Source: CAYNFH01 sp964396385
Lineage (GTDB): Bacteria > Armatimonadota > Chthonomonadetes > Chthonomonadales > CAJBBX01
Reading direction: 5' to 3'
DNA length: 60,717 nt
NCBI GenBank assembly: GCA_964396385.1
Contig: CAYNFH010000009.1
Location: forward strand, 1-60,717
Shown piece by piece: positions 29,934 to 38,435 of the stretch. A program made the position numbers and the translations under genes. Positions within the stretch are counted from its first letter, which is position 1. Every line of letters starts with the position of its first letter. The notes under the pieces were generated by a model that was not told the origin of the DNA, ran no database searches, and saw only the letters and a program-made list of their open reading frames with translations.

Positions 29934-32753
29934 ATGGCACACATCGAAAGCAGCAAACAGAGACTGGTGGTGGTCGGAAACGGTATGGCCGGAGCACGAG
30001 CGCTGGAGGAGATCCTCGCCCGGGGCGGCGCCGAGCGATTCCAGATCACCGTCTTCGGCGACGAGCCGTACGGCAACTACAACCGCATCCTGCTCTCCGG
30101 CGTGCTGAACGGCAGTCAGGACGTGCGGAGCATCTTCCTGAACCCTTTGGACTGGTACGATGCCAACGGCGTCATGCTCCACGCGGGGGTCCGCGTATCC
30201 GGAATCGACCGGGCCACCCGTACCGTGGCGACACAGGGCCGCAACCGTATCCGATATGACAAGCTGATCATTGCCACGGGCAGCCGGCCATTCATCCCGC
30301 CCATCGGGGGGCTGACCACGGAGGAGGGAGTAAGCCGGCCCGGCGTCTTCGTGTTCCGTACCCTGGATGATTGCACCCGCATAGCCGGATACGCCACCAA
30401 GTGCCGGCGGGCTGCGGTCATTGGAGGAGGACTGTTGGGGCTGGAGGCTGCGCGTGGCCTCCAGAACTTTGGTCTGCAGGTCGACGTCATCCACCTGTGC
30501 AGCCACCTCATGGAGAACCAGCTCGACCCACCGGCCGGCGCGATCCTCAAAAGCGCTATGGAGAGGATGGGCGTGCGCGTCCACCTGGAGAGGCGCACTA
30601 CACAGATCCTCGGTGACGACCGGGTCTCTGGCCTCGCCTTTCAGGATGGCTCCACGCTGGACTGCGACATGGTAGTGCTCTCGACAGGCATCGTTCCCAA
30701 TGCCGAGCTAGGACGAGATTGCGGCCTGACTGTGGAACGGGCCATTGTGGTGGACGACCAGATGCGGTCAGTGGACGACCCGGACATCTACGTTGTTGGG
30801 GAGTGCGCCCAGCACCGCAGCCGGGTCTATGGACTTGTCGCCCCCCTGTGGGAGCAGGCGGTCGTCCTCGCCGACCACCTCACCGGAAGCGACCCGGACG
30901 CCGCATACCGCGGATCTCGGCTGGCCACCAAGCTCAAGGTCATGGGAGTCGAGCTGGCATCCATCGGCGAGACGGTACCGCGCGACGAGGAAGATGAGGT
31001 CGTCCAGTTCAGTGAGCCCAAACAGGGCGTATATAAAAAGCTCATCATTCGTGGCGACAGGCTCGTCGGTGCTATCCTGCTCGGCGACACAGATAAGGCC
31101 GCCGCTCTGCTCCAGGCATTCGACCGTGGCACGCCCCTCCCCGAAGAGCGAGCCTCGCTGCTCTTCGACCTTGGCGGGCCCAGCACAGAGACCACGATGA
31201 TCGAGATGCCGGACGACGCACAGATATGTAACTGTAACGGCGTGAGCAAAGGCGCTATCCGCAAGTGCATTATGGGCGGGCGCCGCAGTCTCAAGGCGGT
31301 AATGGAGGCGACACGCGCCGGGACCGGCTGCGGCTCCTGTAAGGTCATCGTCCAGGAGCTAGTCGAGTGGCTTTGCGAGGGCAAGGTGGAGGAAGATCCT
31401 TCCGTCCACTACTACGTTCCGGGTATCCCGCTCACCAAGCCGGAGCTGGTGCGCGCCATCCGCGAGCAGGACCTGCGGTCCGTGTCCGCTGTGTTCCGCG
31501 CGCTCGCGGATGGCGTGGAGGACGTGGGCAGCAAGATGGGGCTATCCTCGCTGCTAAAGACGATCTGGGGGCGAGATTACGAAGAAGAGCCCGACGCCCG
31601 CTTCATCAACGACCGCGTACACGCCAACATCCAGAAGGACCGCACCTTCTCTGTGGTGCCACGAATCTATGGCGGCGTGACTTCTCCCGCTCAGCTCCGT
31701 CGCATCGCGGACGTAGCCGAGAAGTACAGCGTTCCCATCGTAAAGATAACCGGGGGACAACGCATCGACCTCCTGGGAGTGAAGAAAGAGGACCTTCCGG
31801 GTGTCTGGCGTGATCTGGACATGCCTTCGGGCCACGCCTATGCCAAAGCGTTTCGCACCTGCAAGACGTGCGTAGGAGCGGAGTTCTGCCGCTACGGATT
31901 AGGCGACAGCACGGGGCTGGGCATCAAGATAGAGCGGCGGTTCCAGGGACTGGAAAGCCCGGCGAAGATGAAACTGGCCGCGGCCGGTTGCCCGCGCAAC
32001 TGCTCGGAGGCTACGGTCAAGGACCTGGGTGCGGTGGCGGTGGAGGGCGGCCGGTGGGAGATCTACGTCGGCGGAGCGGCCGGCTCCCACGTACGCAAAG
32101 GAGACCTGCTGTGCACGGTAGATAGTCATGACCAGGTGCTCCTGTATATGGGACGGTTCATGCAGTACTACCGCGAAAACGCCAAGTATCTCGAGCGCAC
32201 CTACAGCTTTGTGGAGAGGATCGGGATCGAGAAGATCCGCGCCATCATCGTGGACGACTCCGAAGGGATGGCGGCCCGGCTGGACAGGGAGGTGCAACTA
32301 TCCGTCCAGGCATACGTGGATCCGTGGAAAGAGGCGGAAACCACGGCCACCGTCCGGACACCCTTCTATGAGGACCCGCCCGCTCGCACTGATGGAGAAG
32401 AGTCGGACACTCTGCGGGACGGGGAGTACGATCTTGGTCCCGTCTCCCAGATCCCAATCGGCGGGGGGCGCGAGTTCGAGGTGTCAGGTAGGCGCGCCGC
32501 GGTGTTCCGCTCACGGAACGGAGCGGTATACGCTACGCAGGCGCTCTGCCCGCACCGCCAGGGACCGCTGGCCGATGGGCTGTTAGGAGGCTCAATTCTG
32601 GCCTGTCCGCTGCATGCATGGAAGTTCGATCTCGCTACGGGAAGGTCATTGACCGGCGACTGCGGCGTGACCGTCTACCCGGTGCGCGTCACTCCGGATG
32701 GCCGCATAGCGCTCAATCTCCTACCCTGTGATGCAGAACTTACTCCTGTTTGA
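29934..32753 (+). CDS. nirBD: NirB-NirD fusion: assimilatory nitrite reductase
   Basis: A 939-residue NAD(P)H-dependent nitrite reductase with large and small subunits in one chain. Order: FAD/NAD-binding domain (VVVGNGMAGARALEEI at the start, GGGLLGLEAARGL near 165), BFD-type [2Fe-2S] domain (CNCNGVSKG near 431, GTGCGSC), sirohaem/[4Fe-4S] domain (CVGAEFC near 646, GCPRNCSEA near 684), and a C-terminal Rieske NirD domain (CPHRQGPLADG near 871, CPLHAWKF near 890). It makes ammonium from nitrite in the cytoplasm. GAGGAG precedes the ATG. The regulator gene overlaps its 3' end by 26 bp. Confidence 0.94.
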   Translation: MAHIESSKQRLVVVGNGMAGARALEEILARGGAERFQITVFGDEPYGNYNRILLSGVLNGSQDVRSIFLNPLDWYDANGVMLHAGVRVSGIDRATRTVATQGRNRIRYDKLIIATGSRPFIPPIGGLTTEEGVSRPGVFVFRTLDDCTRIAGYATKCRRAAVIGGGLLGLEAARGLQNFGLQVDVIHLCSHLMENQLDPPAGAILKSAMERMGVRVHLERRTTQILGDDRVSGLAFQDGSTLDCDMVVLSTGIVPNAELGRDCGLTVERAIVVDDQMRSVDDPDIYVVGECAQHRSRVYGLVAPLWEQAVVLADHLTGSDPDAAYRGSRLATKLKVMGVELASIGETVPRDEEDEVVQFSEPKQGVYKKLIIRGDRLVGAILLGDTDKAAALLQAFDRGTPLPEERASLLFDLGGPSTETTMIEMPDDAQICNCNGVSKGAIRKCIMGGRRSLKAVMEATRAGTGCGSCKVIVQELVEWLCEGKVEEDPSVHYYVPGIPLTKPELVRAIREQDLRSVSAVFRALADGVEDVGSKMGLSSLLKTIWGRDYEEEPDARFINDRVHANIQKDRTFSVVPRIYGGVTSPAQLRRIADVAEKYSVPIVKITGGQRIDLLGVKKEDLPGVWRDLDMPSGHAYAKAFRTCKTCVGAEFCRYGLGDSTGLGIKIERRFQGLESPAKMKLAAAGCPRNCSEATVKDLGAVAVEGGRWEIYVGGAAGSHVRKGDLLCTVDSHDQVLLYMGRFMQYYRENAKYLERTYSFVERIGIEKIRAIIVDDSEGMAARLDREVQLSVQAYVDPWKEAETTATVRTPFYEDPPARTDGEESDTLRDGEYDLGPVSQIPIGGGREFEVSGRRAAVFRSRNGAVYATQALCPHRQGPLADGLLGGSILACPLHAWKFDLATGRSLTGDCGVTVYPVRVTPDGRIALNLLPCDAELTPV

Positions 32754-33447
32754 GGACATGGACGGCGCCGCGGAGTCCGCCGAACTGGTGACGAGCCTAA
32801 GGTCTACCAACTACAGGGTGGTCCGAACCTTGCTTTGCGTGAGCGCGTGCGAGGCGATGGAGACGTTACTTGGAGCGTTCGGTGGACGTCCGCCGGACCT
32901 GCTGCTGGCCGACCTGCGCTCCGCGGCCGACTGTCAGCCCTTGGAGCGCGCAAGGTCCATCATCCGCGACATCTGGGGCGACGATGTACCCATGCCCTTG
33001 ATGCTGGCGCTCCTCGGTTCCCACCATCTAGATACGCGGGACTGGCCGGCGCTCGTCGACGACTTCCTGCTGGCTCCCGTTTCTGGCAAGGAGGTGCTCG
33101 CGCGCATCGACCTGCTCCTTTTCCGCACGCGCAACGTTCGGAAAAGGAGCACCGTTGTCGTGGGCGAGGCAACGATCGATCTCATGGCGGGACTCGTGCT
33201 TTCCCCCAACCGGCAGGCTCTGTGCCTCACGCCGCGCGAGTATGACCTGCTCCGGTTTCTCGCTACGCACAAGGGCAAGTTTTTCCGGCGCGAGCGCCTG
33301 CTGGACCTGGTCTGGGGAGTACACTACGAGGGCGGCGAGCGGACGGTGGACATCCACGTGCGGCGGCTGCGGGCCAAACTGCCGCCTCGCGCCGCCGCCC
33401 TCCTGGAGACGCGGCGTGGTTTGGGATATGGATTCCGGTCGGCATAA
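32728..33447 (+). CDS. OmpR-type regulator with degenerate receiver (GlnR-like)
   Basis: A 239-residue protein. The N-terminal half has receiver length but lacks a clear phosphorylation site. LLLFEDMDGAA starts the fold, and DLLLADLRSAAD takes the place of the usual phospho-Asp segment. The C-terminal winged helix is typical OmpR/PhoB (LTPREYDLLRFLATHKGKFF, GGERTVDIHVRRLRAKL, ETRRGLGYGF). The layout recalls GlnR, the orphan nitrogen regulator of Actinobacteria. It overlaps nirBD (start GTG 32728 or ATG 32731), so it is in the operon it probably controls through the GAAAC-N6-GAAAC boxes. Confidence 0.85.
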   Translation: MMQNLLLFEDMDGAAESAELVTSLRSTNYRVVRTLLCVSACEAMETLLGAFGGRPPDLLLADLRSAADCQPLERARSIIRDIWGDDVPMPLMLALLGSHHLDTRDWPALVDDFLLAPVSGKEVLARIDLLLFRTRNVRKRSTVVVGEATIDLMAGLVLSPNRQALCLTPREYDLLRFLATHKGKFFRRERLLDLVWGVHYEGGERTVDIHVRRLRAKLPPRAAALLETRRGLGYGFRSA

Positions 33448-34075
33448 CGGGGCCGCACTCGAGGCGGCTGAGCAAGATCGCCGGTTCACAGCGGCGATAG
33501 CGCGGCTCGACGCGGCAAATGCGGAGGATCCGAACGTCGAGTTCTCGGACGGCGCCACGCTTCCGAAGGAGGTGCTCTACTCCCGGCGCATGTCCGCATG
33601 GCTCGATAGGCTGGCGCCGGCCGCGCCCGAGCCGCTGCGGCTCGCCGTGCGCGCCCAACACATCCGCCGTTGGCAGATTCCGCGTAGCCGGTACCCCATG
33701 GACCGCGCTGGTTACCACCACTGGCGTACGGACTTGGCGCGCTTCCACGCGGAGGTAGCTGGTGAGATTCTGACCGAAGTCGGATACGGCCAGGAGACCA
33801 TATCACGCGTCGGTGCGCTCATTCGCAAGGAACGGCTGAAGAGCGATCCCGAGACCCAGACCCTGGAGGACTGCGCCTGCCTGGTATTCCTGGAGAGCTA
33901 CCTCCCAGAGTTCGCCGCCCAGCATGAGGACGACACACTCGTGAGCATCCTGCAAAGGACCTGGAGGAAGATGTCCGTGCGCGCGCAACAGGCGGCCCTG
34001 GACCTGCCGTTCGACCCACGCGCCCGAGCGCTCCTCGGAACGGCACTTGGAGAGGAAACGCCTGCGCCTGGCTAG
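33428..34075 (+). CDS. DUF4202 protein linked to nitrite reduction
   Basis: A 215-residue protein of the DUF4202 family: AIARLDAANAEDPN near the start, KEVLYSRRMSAWLDRL, RAQHIRRWQIPRSRYPMDR with conserved His/Arg, YHHWRTDLARFHAE, and LEDCACLVFLESYL. The His/Asp arrangement suggests an HD-like helical fold, but activity is unknown. The family is known to occur beside nitrate/nitrite assimilation genes, as here. ATG 33428 overlaps the regulator by 20 bp, so it ends the operon nirBD-regulator-DUF4202. Confidence 0.85.
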   Translation: MDSGRHNGAALEAAEQDRRFTAAIARLDAANAEDPNVEFSDGATLPKEVLYSRRMSAWLDRLAPAAPEPLRLAVRAQHIRRWQIPRSRYPMDRAGYHHWRTDLARFHAEVAGEILTEVGYGQETISRVGALIRKERLKSDPETQTLEDCACLVFLESYLPEFAAQHEDDTLVSILQRTWRKMSVRAQQAALDLPFDPRARALLGTALGEETPAPG

Positions 34076-34175
34076 TTCCGGGAGCCTTCCTGCGTGGAGT
34101 GCACGGCTTGCGGAATCTCTGGCTCGGAAGGGGCGTACATGGCCCGGAGGAGGGAAGTGTCCGCCGCGCCGGGGC

Positions 34176-34712
34176 CTACCACCCACCCGGCCGGTTGCGC
34201 GACAGGAACCGCGTGAGCCAACCGGGGTCCTGCCCGAAGCCGGTCACGATGAGCCCGCCGAGCCCCAGCAGGAACGCCCCTAACGCCACAAACGCCACAA
34301 ACGCGTTCACCACCGGCACAAGCGCCACCAGCCCCAGGAACAGGAACCCCAGCGCCGCGCGAGCGAAGAACCCGGGCGCACGCCCGCCGAGCCGGCGCGC
34401 CACCCGCCCGCCCATGAAGACGATGCCCAGCAGCAGGCTGTAGAGCGATAGCAGCCCGGACGCCAGTTCTACCAGCACACCCACCGGTGCCCAGACTATG
34501 GTTCGATTCAGCTCCTCGTTGACCGCACCGATGAGCGTGAGCCCTAGCATACCTAGGAAGCCAACAATCAGGCAGCGTGCCGGCTCCGATTCGATGGCGG
34601 CAACCGCCATCATGGAAGCGCGGGGCGCTACGACGAGCGCGAGCAGGGATGCCACACACCCGGCGAGCACCAGGAACAATAGCGCCATCAACCAGTCGTG
34701 GTGCAGTACCAT
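34176..34712 (-). CDS. Four-pass membrane protein downstream of the sigma/anti-sigma pair
   Basis: A 178-residue protein with about five hydrophobic segments (LLFLVLAGCVASLLALVVA, CLIVGFLGMLGLTLIGAV, VGVLVELASGLLSLYSLLLGI, then two near the C-terminus). ATG 34712 has GGAGG at 7-bp spacing. I recognise no family. The arrangement resembles bactofilin- or transport-free integral proteins only in length. It lies 70 bp after the anti-sigma gene, with a short CTGAACGC repeat between, so it may belong to the same transcript and regulon. Confidence 0.7.
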   Translation of the reverse strand: MVLHHDWLMALLFLVLAGCVASLLALVVAPRASMMAVAAIESEPARCLIVGFLGMLGLTLIGAVNEELNRTIVWAPVGVLVELASGLLSLYSLLLGIVFMGGRVARRLGGRAPGFFARAALGFLFLGLVALVPVVNAFVAFVALGAFLLGLGGLIVTGFGQDPGWLTRFLSRNRPGGW

Positions 34713-34721
34713 CGCCGGTCC

Positions 34722-34760
34722 TCCAGGGCCTGAGCGCCTGGACGCCTGAACGCCCGACGC
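34722..34760. repeat. Short one-armed repeat, CCTGAGCG/CCTGAACG words
   Basis: GCCTGAGCGCCTGGACGCC words followed by CTGAACGCCCG. Same word family as 19890-20010. Confidence 0.75.
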
Positions 34761-34782
34761 CGGCCGCAATCCTCAATTCCCG

Positions 34783-35553
34783 TCAGGTCCGATAATCGAG
34801 CTGCGGCCGGCGCCGCGCGGCCGCCAGGTACACCGCCGCGTACAGCGCCACGTGCACCGCGATGATGAGCGCCGGACCGGAAGTCGCTGTCTGCCACAGA
34901 CGCGCGATACCGGCCACGGATGTTTGGAAGAGTGCGGAAAGCGCGGCCATGATCAGTCCCGCCACCGGCAGGTGCCGGAGCGCGCCGATCGGGCCGCTAA
35001 GCCACCCCTCGGTCAGCCCGCTGTGGAAGGCGCGGCCAAGGGGCGACAGTATGAGTGCGAACAACGCGGTGGCGAGACCCACCGCAACTGCGGCGCGTTC
35101 GCCCGGCGGTAAGTGCGCGTCCGCGGAGCGCTGCCGCAGCCGGCTCAAGCGGCCGGTGCCGTACAGCGAGGAGAGCTCCGTCAGGGAGTAGCCATGCTGC
35201 CGCTGCTGCCCGGTGGTGGTTCGCGGCACGGAGACGCGCCTCAGCGCTTCGGTCTCCACTTCCACCACGGGCGAACGAAAGGAGTGGCCCGACTGCGAGC
35301 GGACCGCAGCCATGATCGCGGGCGCATGGTCCATCACCGGCTCCACGAACGGCAGGTGCTCGATGTGCCGGATCGTGGACTCCATTTCGTTGTACTCCCG
35401 GGCGCACAGAAAGCATACCGAGAGGTGAGCGCGGATCGTCTCGGCCGTCGCCGCATCGAGGAAGCCCTCGTGCAGGTCTGGGAGACGCTCCCGCACCCAC
35501 ACGCAGAGGGAGTAACCCTCCGGGTGCGTCTCATGTAGTGTGTATTCTTCCAT
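34783..35553 (-). CDS. Anti-sigma factor with zinc-finger domain
   Basis: A 256-residue membrane protein. The N-terminal domain carries H-x3-C-x2-C (RAHLSVCFLCAREY, about residues 42-55), the ZAS-type zinc anti-sigma motif. A linker and about three membrane segments follow (VGLATALFALILSPLG, VAGLIMAALSALF, ALIIAVHVALYAAVYLAA). It overlaps the upstream ECF sigma gene by 23 bp, the usual arrangement. It should hold the sigma factor at the membrane until an envelope or redox signal arrives. Confidence 0.9.
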   Translation of the reverse strand: MEEYTLHETHPEGYSLCVWVRERLPDLHEGFLDAATAETIRAHLSVCFLCAREYNEMESTIRHIEHLPFVEPVMDHAPAIMAAVRSQSGHSFRSPVVEVETEALRRVSVPRTTTGQQRQHGYSLTELSSLYGTGRLSRLRQRSADAHLPPGERAAVAVGLATALFALILSPLGRAFHSGLTEGWLSGPIGALRHLPVAGLIMAALSALFQTSVAGIARLWQTATSGPALIIAVHVALYAAVYLAAARRRPQLDYRT

Positions 35554-36121
35554 CCGCTTCCATACCTAACACCGGGCGCAGGCGCTCTCTGAGCATGTCC
35601 CTCGCCCGGAAGAGATGAGTCTTCACCGTGCCCGACGGCAGGTGAAGCTGGCCGGCGATCTCTTCGATGCTCAGCCCCTGCAGGTGCCGCATCACGACCA
35701 CGATGCGGTACTTTTCAGGCAGGTTCATCACTTCCCGCTGCACGATGTCCGATACCGCCCCTCGCACCACGGTCTCTTCCGGCCCGTGCGTGCGGTCGGC
35801 CATGGGCTCGCGTCCTTCCTCCAGCTCGAAGTCGAGCGAGAGGGCTCCCTTGGACTTGCGGGCCCGCATCTGGTCTATGCAGAGGTTGGAGGTGATCTTG
35901 TACAGCCAGGTCAGGAAACTGGCATCCTGCCGGAACGACGAAAGGGCGTTGTATGCGCGCAGGAAAGTCTCCTGCACCAGGTCCCCCGCGTCCTCCGAGC
36001 TGCTCAGCATCCGGTACGCCAGGTTGTAGACCTGACGCTGGTACCGGTGGACCAGCACATCATAGGCGTCCAGGTCCCCGTCGAGCGTACGCTGCACCAG
36101 GACGGCGTCTGTCTGTTCCAT
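35531..36121 (-). CDS. ECF-type RNA polymerase sigma factor
   Basis: A 196-residue sigma-70 family ECF factor. Region 2 reads DAYDVLVHRYQRQVYNLAYR, DAGDLVQETFLRAYNAL and FLTWLYKITSNLCIDQMRAR. Region 4 reads LPEKYRIVVVMRHLQGLSIE and LPSGTVKTHLFRARDML with the helix-turn-helix. Group resembles RpoE/SigW-like factors with a zinc anti-sigma. No conserved ECF promoter of its own was found in the 160 bp upstream, which are partly a repeat. Confidence 0.95.
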   Translation of the reverse strand: MEQTDAVLVQRTLDGDLDAYDVLVHRYQRQVYNLAYRMLSSSEDAGDLVQETFLRAYNALSSFRQDASFLTWLYKITSNLCIDQMRARKSKGALSLDFELEEGREPMADRTHGPEETVVRGAVSDIVQREVMNLPEKYRIVVVMRHLQGLSIEEIAGQLHLPSGTVKTHLFRARDMLRERLRPVLGMEADGRIHTT

Positions 36122-36206
36122 TACGAGCGTGGACGTCCCCTTCTCCCCCTTGCACAGGCGCTTACCGCGTCAATACGGGCCGGAAGGAAGAGCGGTTTCA
36201 TAGATT

Positions 36207-36287
36207 GACCACAAACCACCGACCGCAGACGACTCCGGAACCCGTGGTCCGTGGTCTGTCGTCCGTGGTCTCCGCATGGTCCGCGGT
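36207..36287. repeat. Modular inverted repeat, GACCACA/TGGTCCG words
   Basis: Left arm of ACCACAAACCACCGACC words, core GACTCCGGAACCCG, right arm of TGGTCCGTGGTCTG words. The right edge supplies the stop codon of the PPTase gene (36287-36289). Confidence 0.9.
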
Positions 36288-37354
36288 CACTCCCACAACA
36301 GCGCGGCGCTCAGCAGGTATTCGCCGTCCGCCGCACATCGCCCTTCCAGGCGGGAGGCCCGCAGTCGGTCCATCCGCGCCACCGCTTCCGCGCCCAGCGT
36401 AAACAGCACGTGGGGCGAGTGCCTAAGCACGCCGATGGAGCGCTTCGGCAGGGACTCGGCCTTGCCCATTCCTCCGCCGATCTTGAGGCCCGTCCCCAGC
36501 GCCTTTGAGGCTGACTCCATCAGCGAGAAGTGGGCCGCCACCCGCAGCGCTGTGGCCCTGGCATCTTCCTCCGCGGATGCCGCCTCGAATACCGCCAGCT
36601 CCACGTCCGACATGAACTGGCGGGCGAACCGCAGCAGATAGTCTCGGCCCCGGGTCTCCGCGCGCAGTCTCGGCAGGTGCACAAGGTCCAGCCCCACGCC
36701 TCGCAGCCCCTGCGCGCGGCAGGCCAGCGCCACGTGCGCCTGCCCGTCGTGTGTGAAGGAGATGTGCAGCTCCCCTCGCTCCAGGCCGTTCTCCCGCGCC
36801 CACTGTGCCCCCGCTCCCCGTAACGCAATCTTCGGCGCCCCAAGCCGCGTGTGGAAGAGGTAGGCGGAATTAGGTGAGAGGTGAGAGGTGAGAGGTGAGG
36901 GCTCTTGCTCCGTCTTCCGGCTGCTCCCCCAGTATTGGGGGAGGGTACCCAGCCCGCCACTGGTCCGAGGGCTGGGAGGGGGCTTCAGGTTCCCGCTGCC
37001 TGCCTCCCGCCGCCCAAACAGCCTGTCCAGCGCGACGTGGAGCGCAAACCGGTCCGCCGCGGCGCTCTCCGCTCTTCGGGCGCGGAGCGGATCGCGGAGC
37101 CTCGATTCGACGGCCCGGTAGATACCGTCGGAAAGCAGAGCGCGCCGCAAGGGCCGCTGCTCAGCCGCCCCTATCCATCCGTATGGCTGCCACACCAGCG
37201 CCGAGCGCTCCGGCAGCTCCGCCATCCACGCGGTGCAGGCGCGCCTCTCCGCTAGCTGCCTGTCTACTTCCTCTCGAATCCTTCGGATAGCTTCCCCAGC
37301 AGTAACTTGACCCTCCTCAGTGGACGTGCGACGGACTCCGGATTCATCCCTCAT
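36287..37354 (-). CDS. 4'-phosphopantetheinyl transferase-like (AcpS-type) protein with repeat inserts
   Basis: A 355-residue protein, long for the family. The C-terminal half has the AcpS-type motifs HISFTHDGQAHVALA, GVGLDLVHLPRLRAETRG and HFSLMESASKALGTGLK, with Asp and Glu as metal ligands. Such enzymes load phosphopantetheine on carrier proteins. The usual AKEA reads SLMESA, so activity is not certain. Residues about 120-165 are repeat-encoded (EPSPLTSHLSP and PPPSPRTSGGLGTLPQYWG). The start codon overlaps the sua5 stop inside another repeat. Confidence 0.78.
   Translation of the reverse strand: MRDESGVRRTSTEEGQVTAGEAIRRIREEVDRQLAERRACTAWMAELPERSALVWQPYGWIGAAEQRPLRRALLSDGIYRAVESRLRDPLRARRAESAAADRFALHVALDRLFGRREAGSGNLKPPPSPRTSGGLGTLPQYWGSSRKTEQEPSPLTSHLSPNSAYLFHTRLGAPKIALRGAGAQWARENGLERGELHISFTHDGQAHVALACRAQGLRGVGLDLVHLPRLRAETRGRDYLLRFARQFMSDVELAVFEAASAEEDARATALRVAAHFSLMESASKALGTGLKIGGGMGKAESLPKRSIGVLRHSPHVLFTLGAEAVARMDRLRASRLEGRCAADGEYLLSAALLWE
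36872..36945. repeat. Repeat insert in the PPTase gene (AGGTGAG words plus palindrome)
   Basis: Tandem AGGTGAG words (36873-36899), a CGTCTTCCGG stretch, then CTCCCCCAGTATTGGGGGAG (36924-36943). In frame. Confidence 0.88.
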
Positions 37355-37368
37355 CCTTCATCCTTCAT
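37325..37368. repeat. Repeat at the sua5 stop / PPTase start (CATCCTT words)
   Basis: GACTCCGGATTC core followed by CATCCCT, CATCCTT, CATCCTT, CATACTT words. On the minus strand it encodes the last residues of Sua5 (MKDEG) and the first of the PPTase (MRDESG). Confidence 0.85.
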
Positions 37369-38373
37369 ACTTGCTCTGTTCAGCCGGTCACGCACCCCGG
37401 CCCACGCGTCCGTCTCGGGCGGTTCCTCTACCACGATGCGGTCCAATCCGAGACCGTCCAGCGTGTGGAGCACGGCATATAGCGCAGCGGCATACTGGGA
37501 CGGGTCGAGCGGCATCATCACAATCTCCAGCCCCTCCTCCTCATCGTGCGGGCCGCCATCGAAGGTTAGCCAGCCTACGCGCTTCCCCTCCTGCAGCAGA
37601 CGGTGGGCCCGCTCTTGCCCGTCCTCTACCACCTCCAGGGGGGTAGACGGGGCGTAGTGGCGCTCCAGCAGGCCCGGAGAGCGCGGGGGCCCCTGCAGGC
37701 GCGGCCCAACCGATACCGGACCGATGACCCGCTCTATCGCCCCCGCAGTAACAAGTCCCGGCCGCAGGATTCGCGGAGTACTCTCCGTCACGTCCAGGAC
37801 GGTCGACTCTATTCCGCCCGGCGTGGGTCCCGCGTCAAGCAGCAGGTCAATGCGCCCGTCCAGCCCACGCATCACGTGCGCGGCGGTGGTGGGGGAGAGG
37901 TGCGAGGAGCGGTTGGCGCTGGGCGCCGCGATGGGCACTCCCGCTGCTGCGATCAGGGCTCCGGCTACCGGATGGGCGGGCGCCCTGATTGCCACCGTGG
38001 GCCCTCCGGCCGTCACCACGTCCGGGATAACGTCCCGCCGCCGCACCACCAGCGTGAGTGGGCCGGGCCAGAAGCGATCCGCTAGGGCCGACGCCACGTC
38101 CGGCCACTCTTCAGCCAGCGCCGCCGCGGTCATCGGGTCCTCTACGTGGACGATGAGGGGATTTCCGGCCGGCCGTCCCTTCGCGGCGAAGATTGCCCGC
38201 ACCGCTTCCGGATCCAGCGCGTTCGCTCCCAGCCCGTAGACGGTCTCGGTGGGAAACGCAACAAGACGGCCTTCCCTCAGCAGCCCCGCTGCCTCGGAGA
38301 TGGCCGCCGCATCCGGTAATTCGGGGTCTATGGCGAGAACTCGCGTCTGCATCTCAGTGGCAAAGACCGGCAC
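37351..38373 (-). CDS. sua5: L-threonylcarbamoyladenylate synthase (Sua5 type)
   Basis: A 340-residue enzyme making threonylcarbamoyl-AMP for t6A37 in tRNAs. The YrdC domain shows LREGRLVAFPTETVYGLGAN, IFAAKGRPAGNPLIVHV, WPGPLTLVVRR, VAIRAPAHPVA, AAPSANRSSHLSPTTAAHV and GIESTVLDV. The C-terminal Sua5 domain follows a SPGLLERHYAPSTPL linker. Length fits Sua5 and not the short TsaC. GAGGT precedes the ATG at 38373, and an internal ATG (38352) has none. Its 3' end is built from a heptamer repeat shared with the start of the next gene. Confidence 0.94.
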   Translation of the reverse strand: MPVFATEMQTRVLAIDPELPDAAAISEAAGLLREGRLVAFPTETVYGLGANALDPEAVRAIFAAKGRPAGNPLIVHVEDPMTAAALAEEWPDVASALADRFWPGPLTLVVRRRDVIPDVVTAGGPTVAIRAPAHPVAGALIAAAGVPIAAPSANRSSHLSPTTAAHVMRGLDGRIDLLLDAGPTPGGIESTVLDVTESTPRILRPGLVTAGAIERVIGPVSVGPRLQGPPRSPGLLERHYAPSTPLEVVEDGQERAHRLLQEGKRVGWLTFDGGPHDEEEGLEIVMMPLDPSQYAAALYAVLHTLDGLGLDRIVVEEPPETDAWAGVRDRLNRASMKDEG

Positions 38374-38435
38374 ATTCGCCTACCTCAAGAATCGGCCAGG
38401 GCTGGCCGATAGAATCGATAGCGGAGGCAAGCGCG

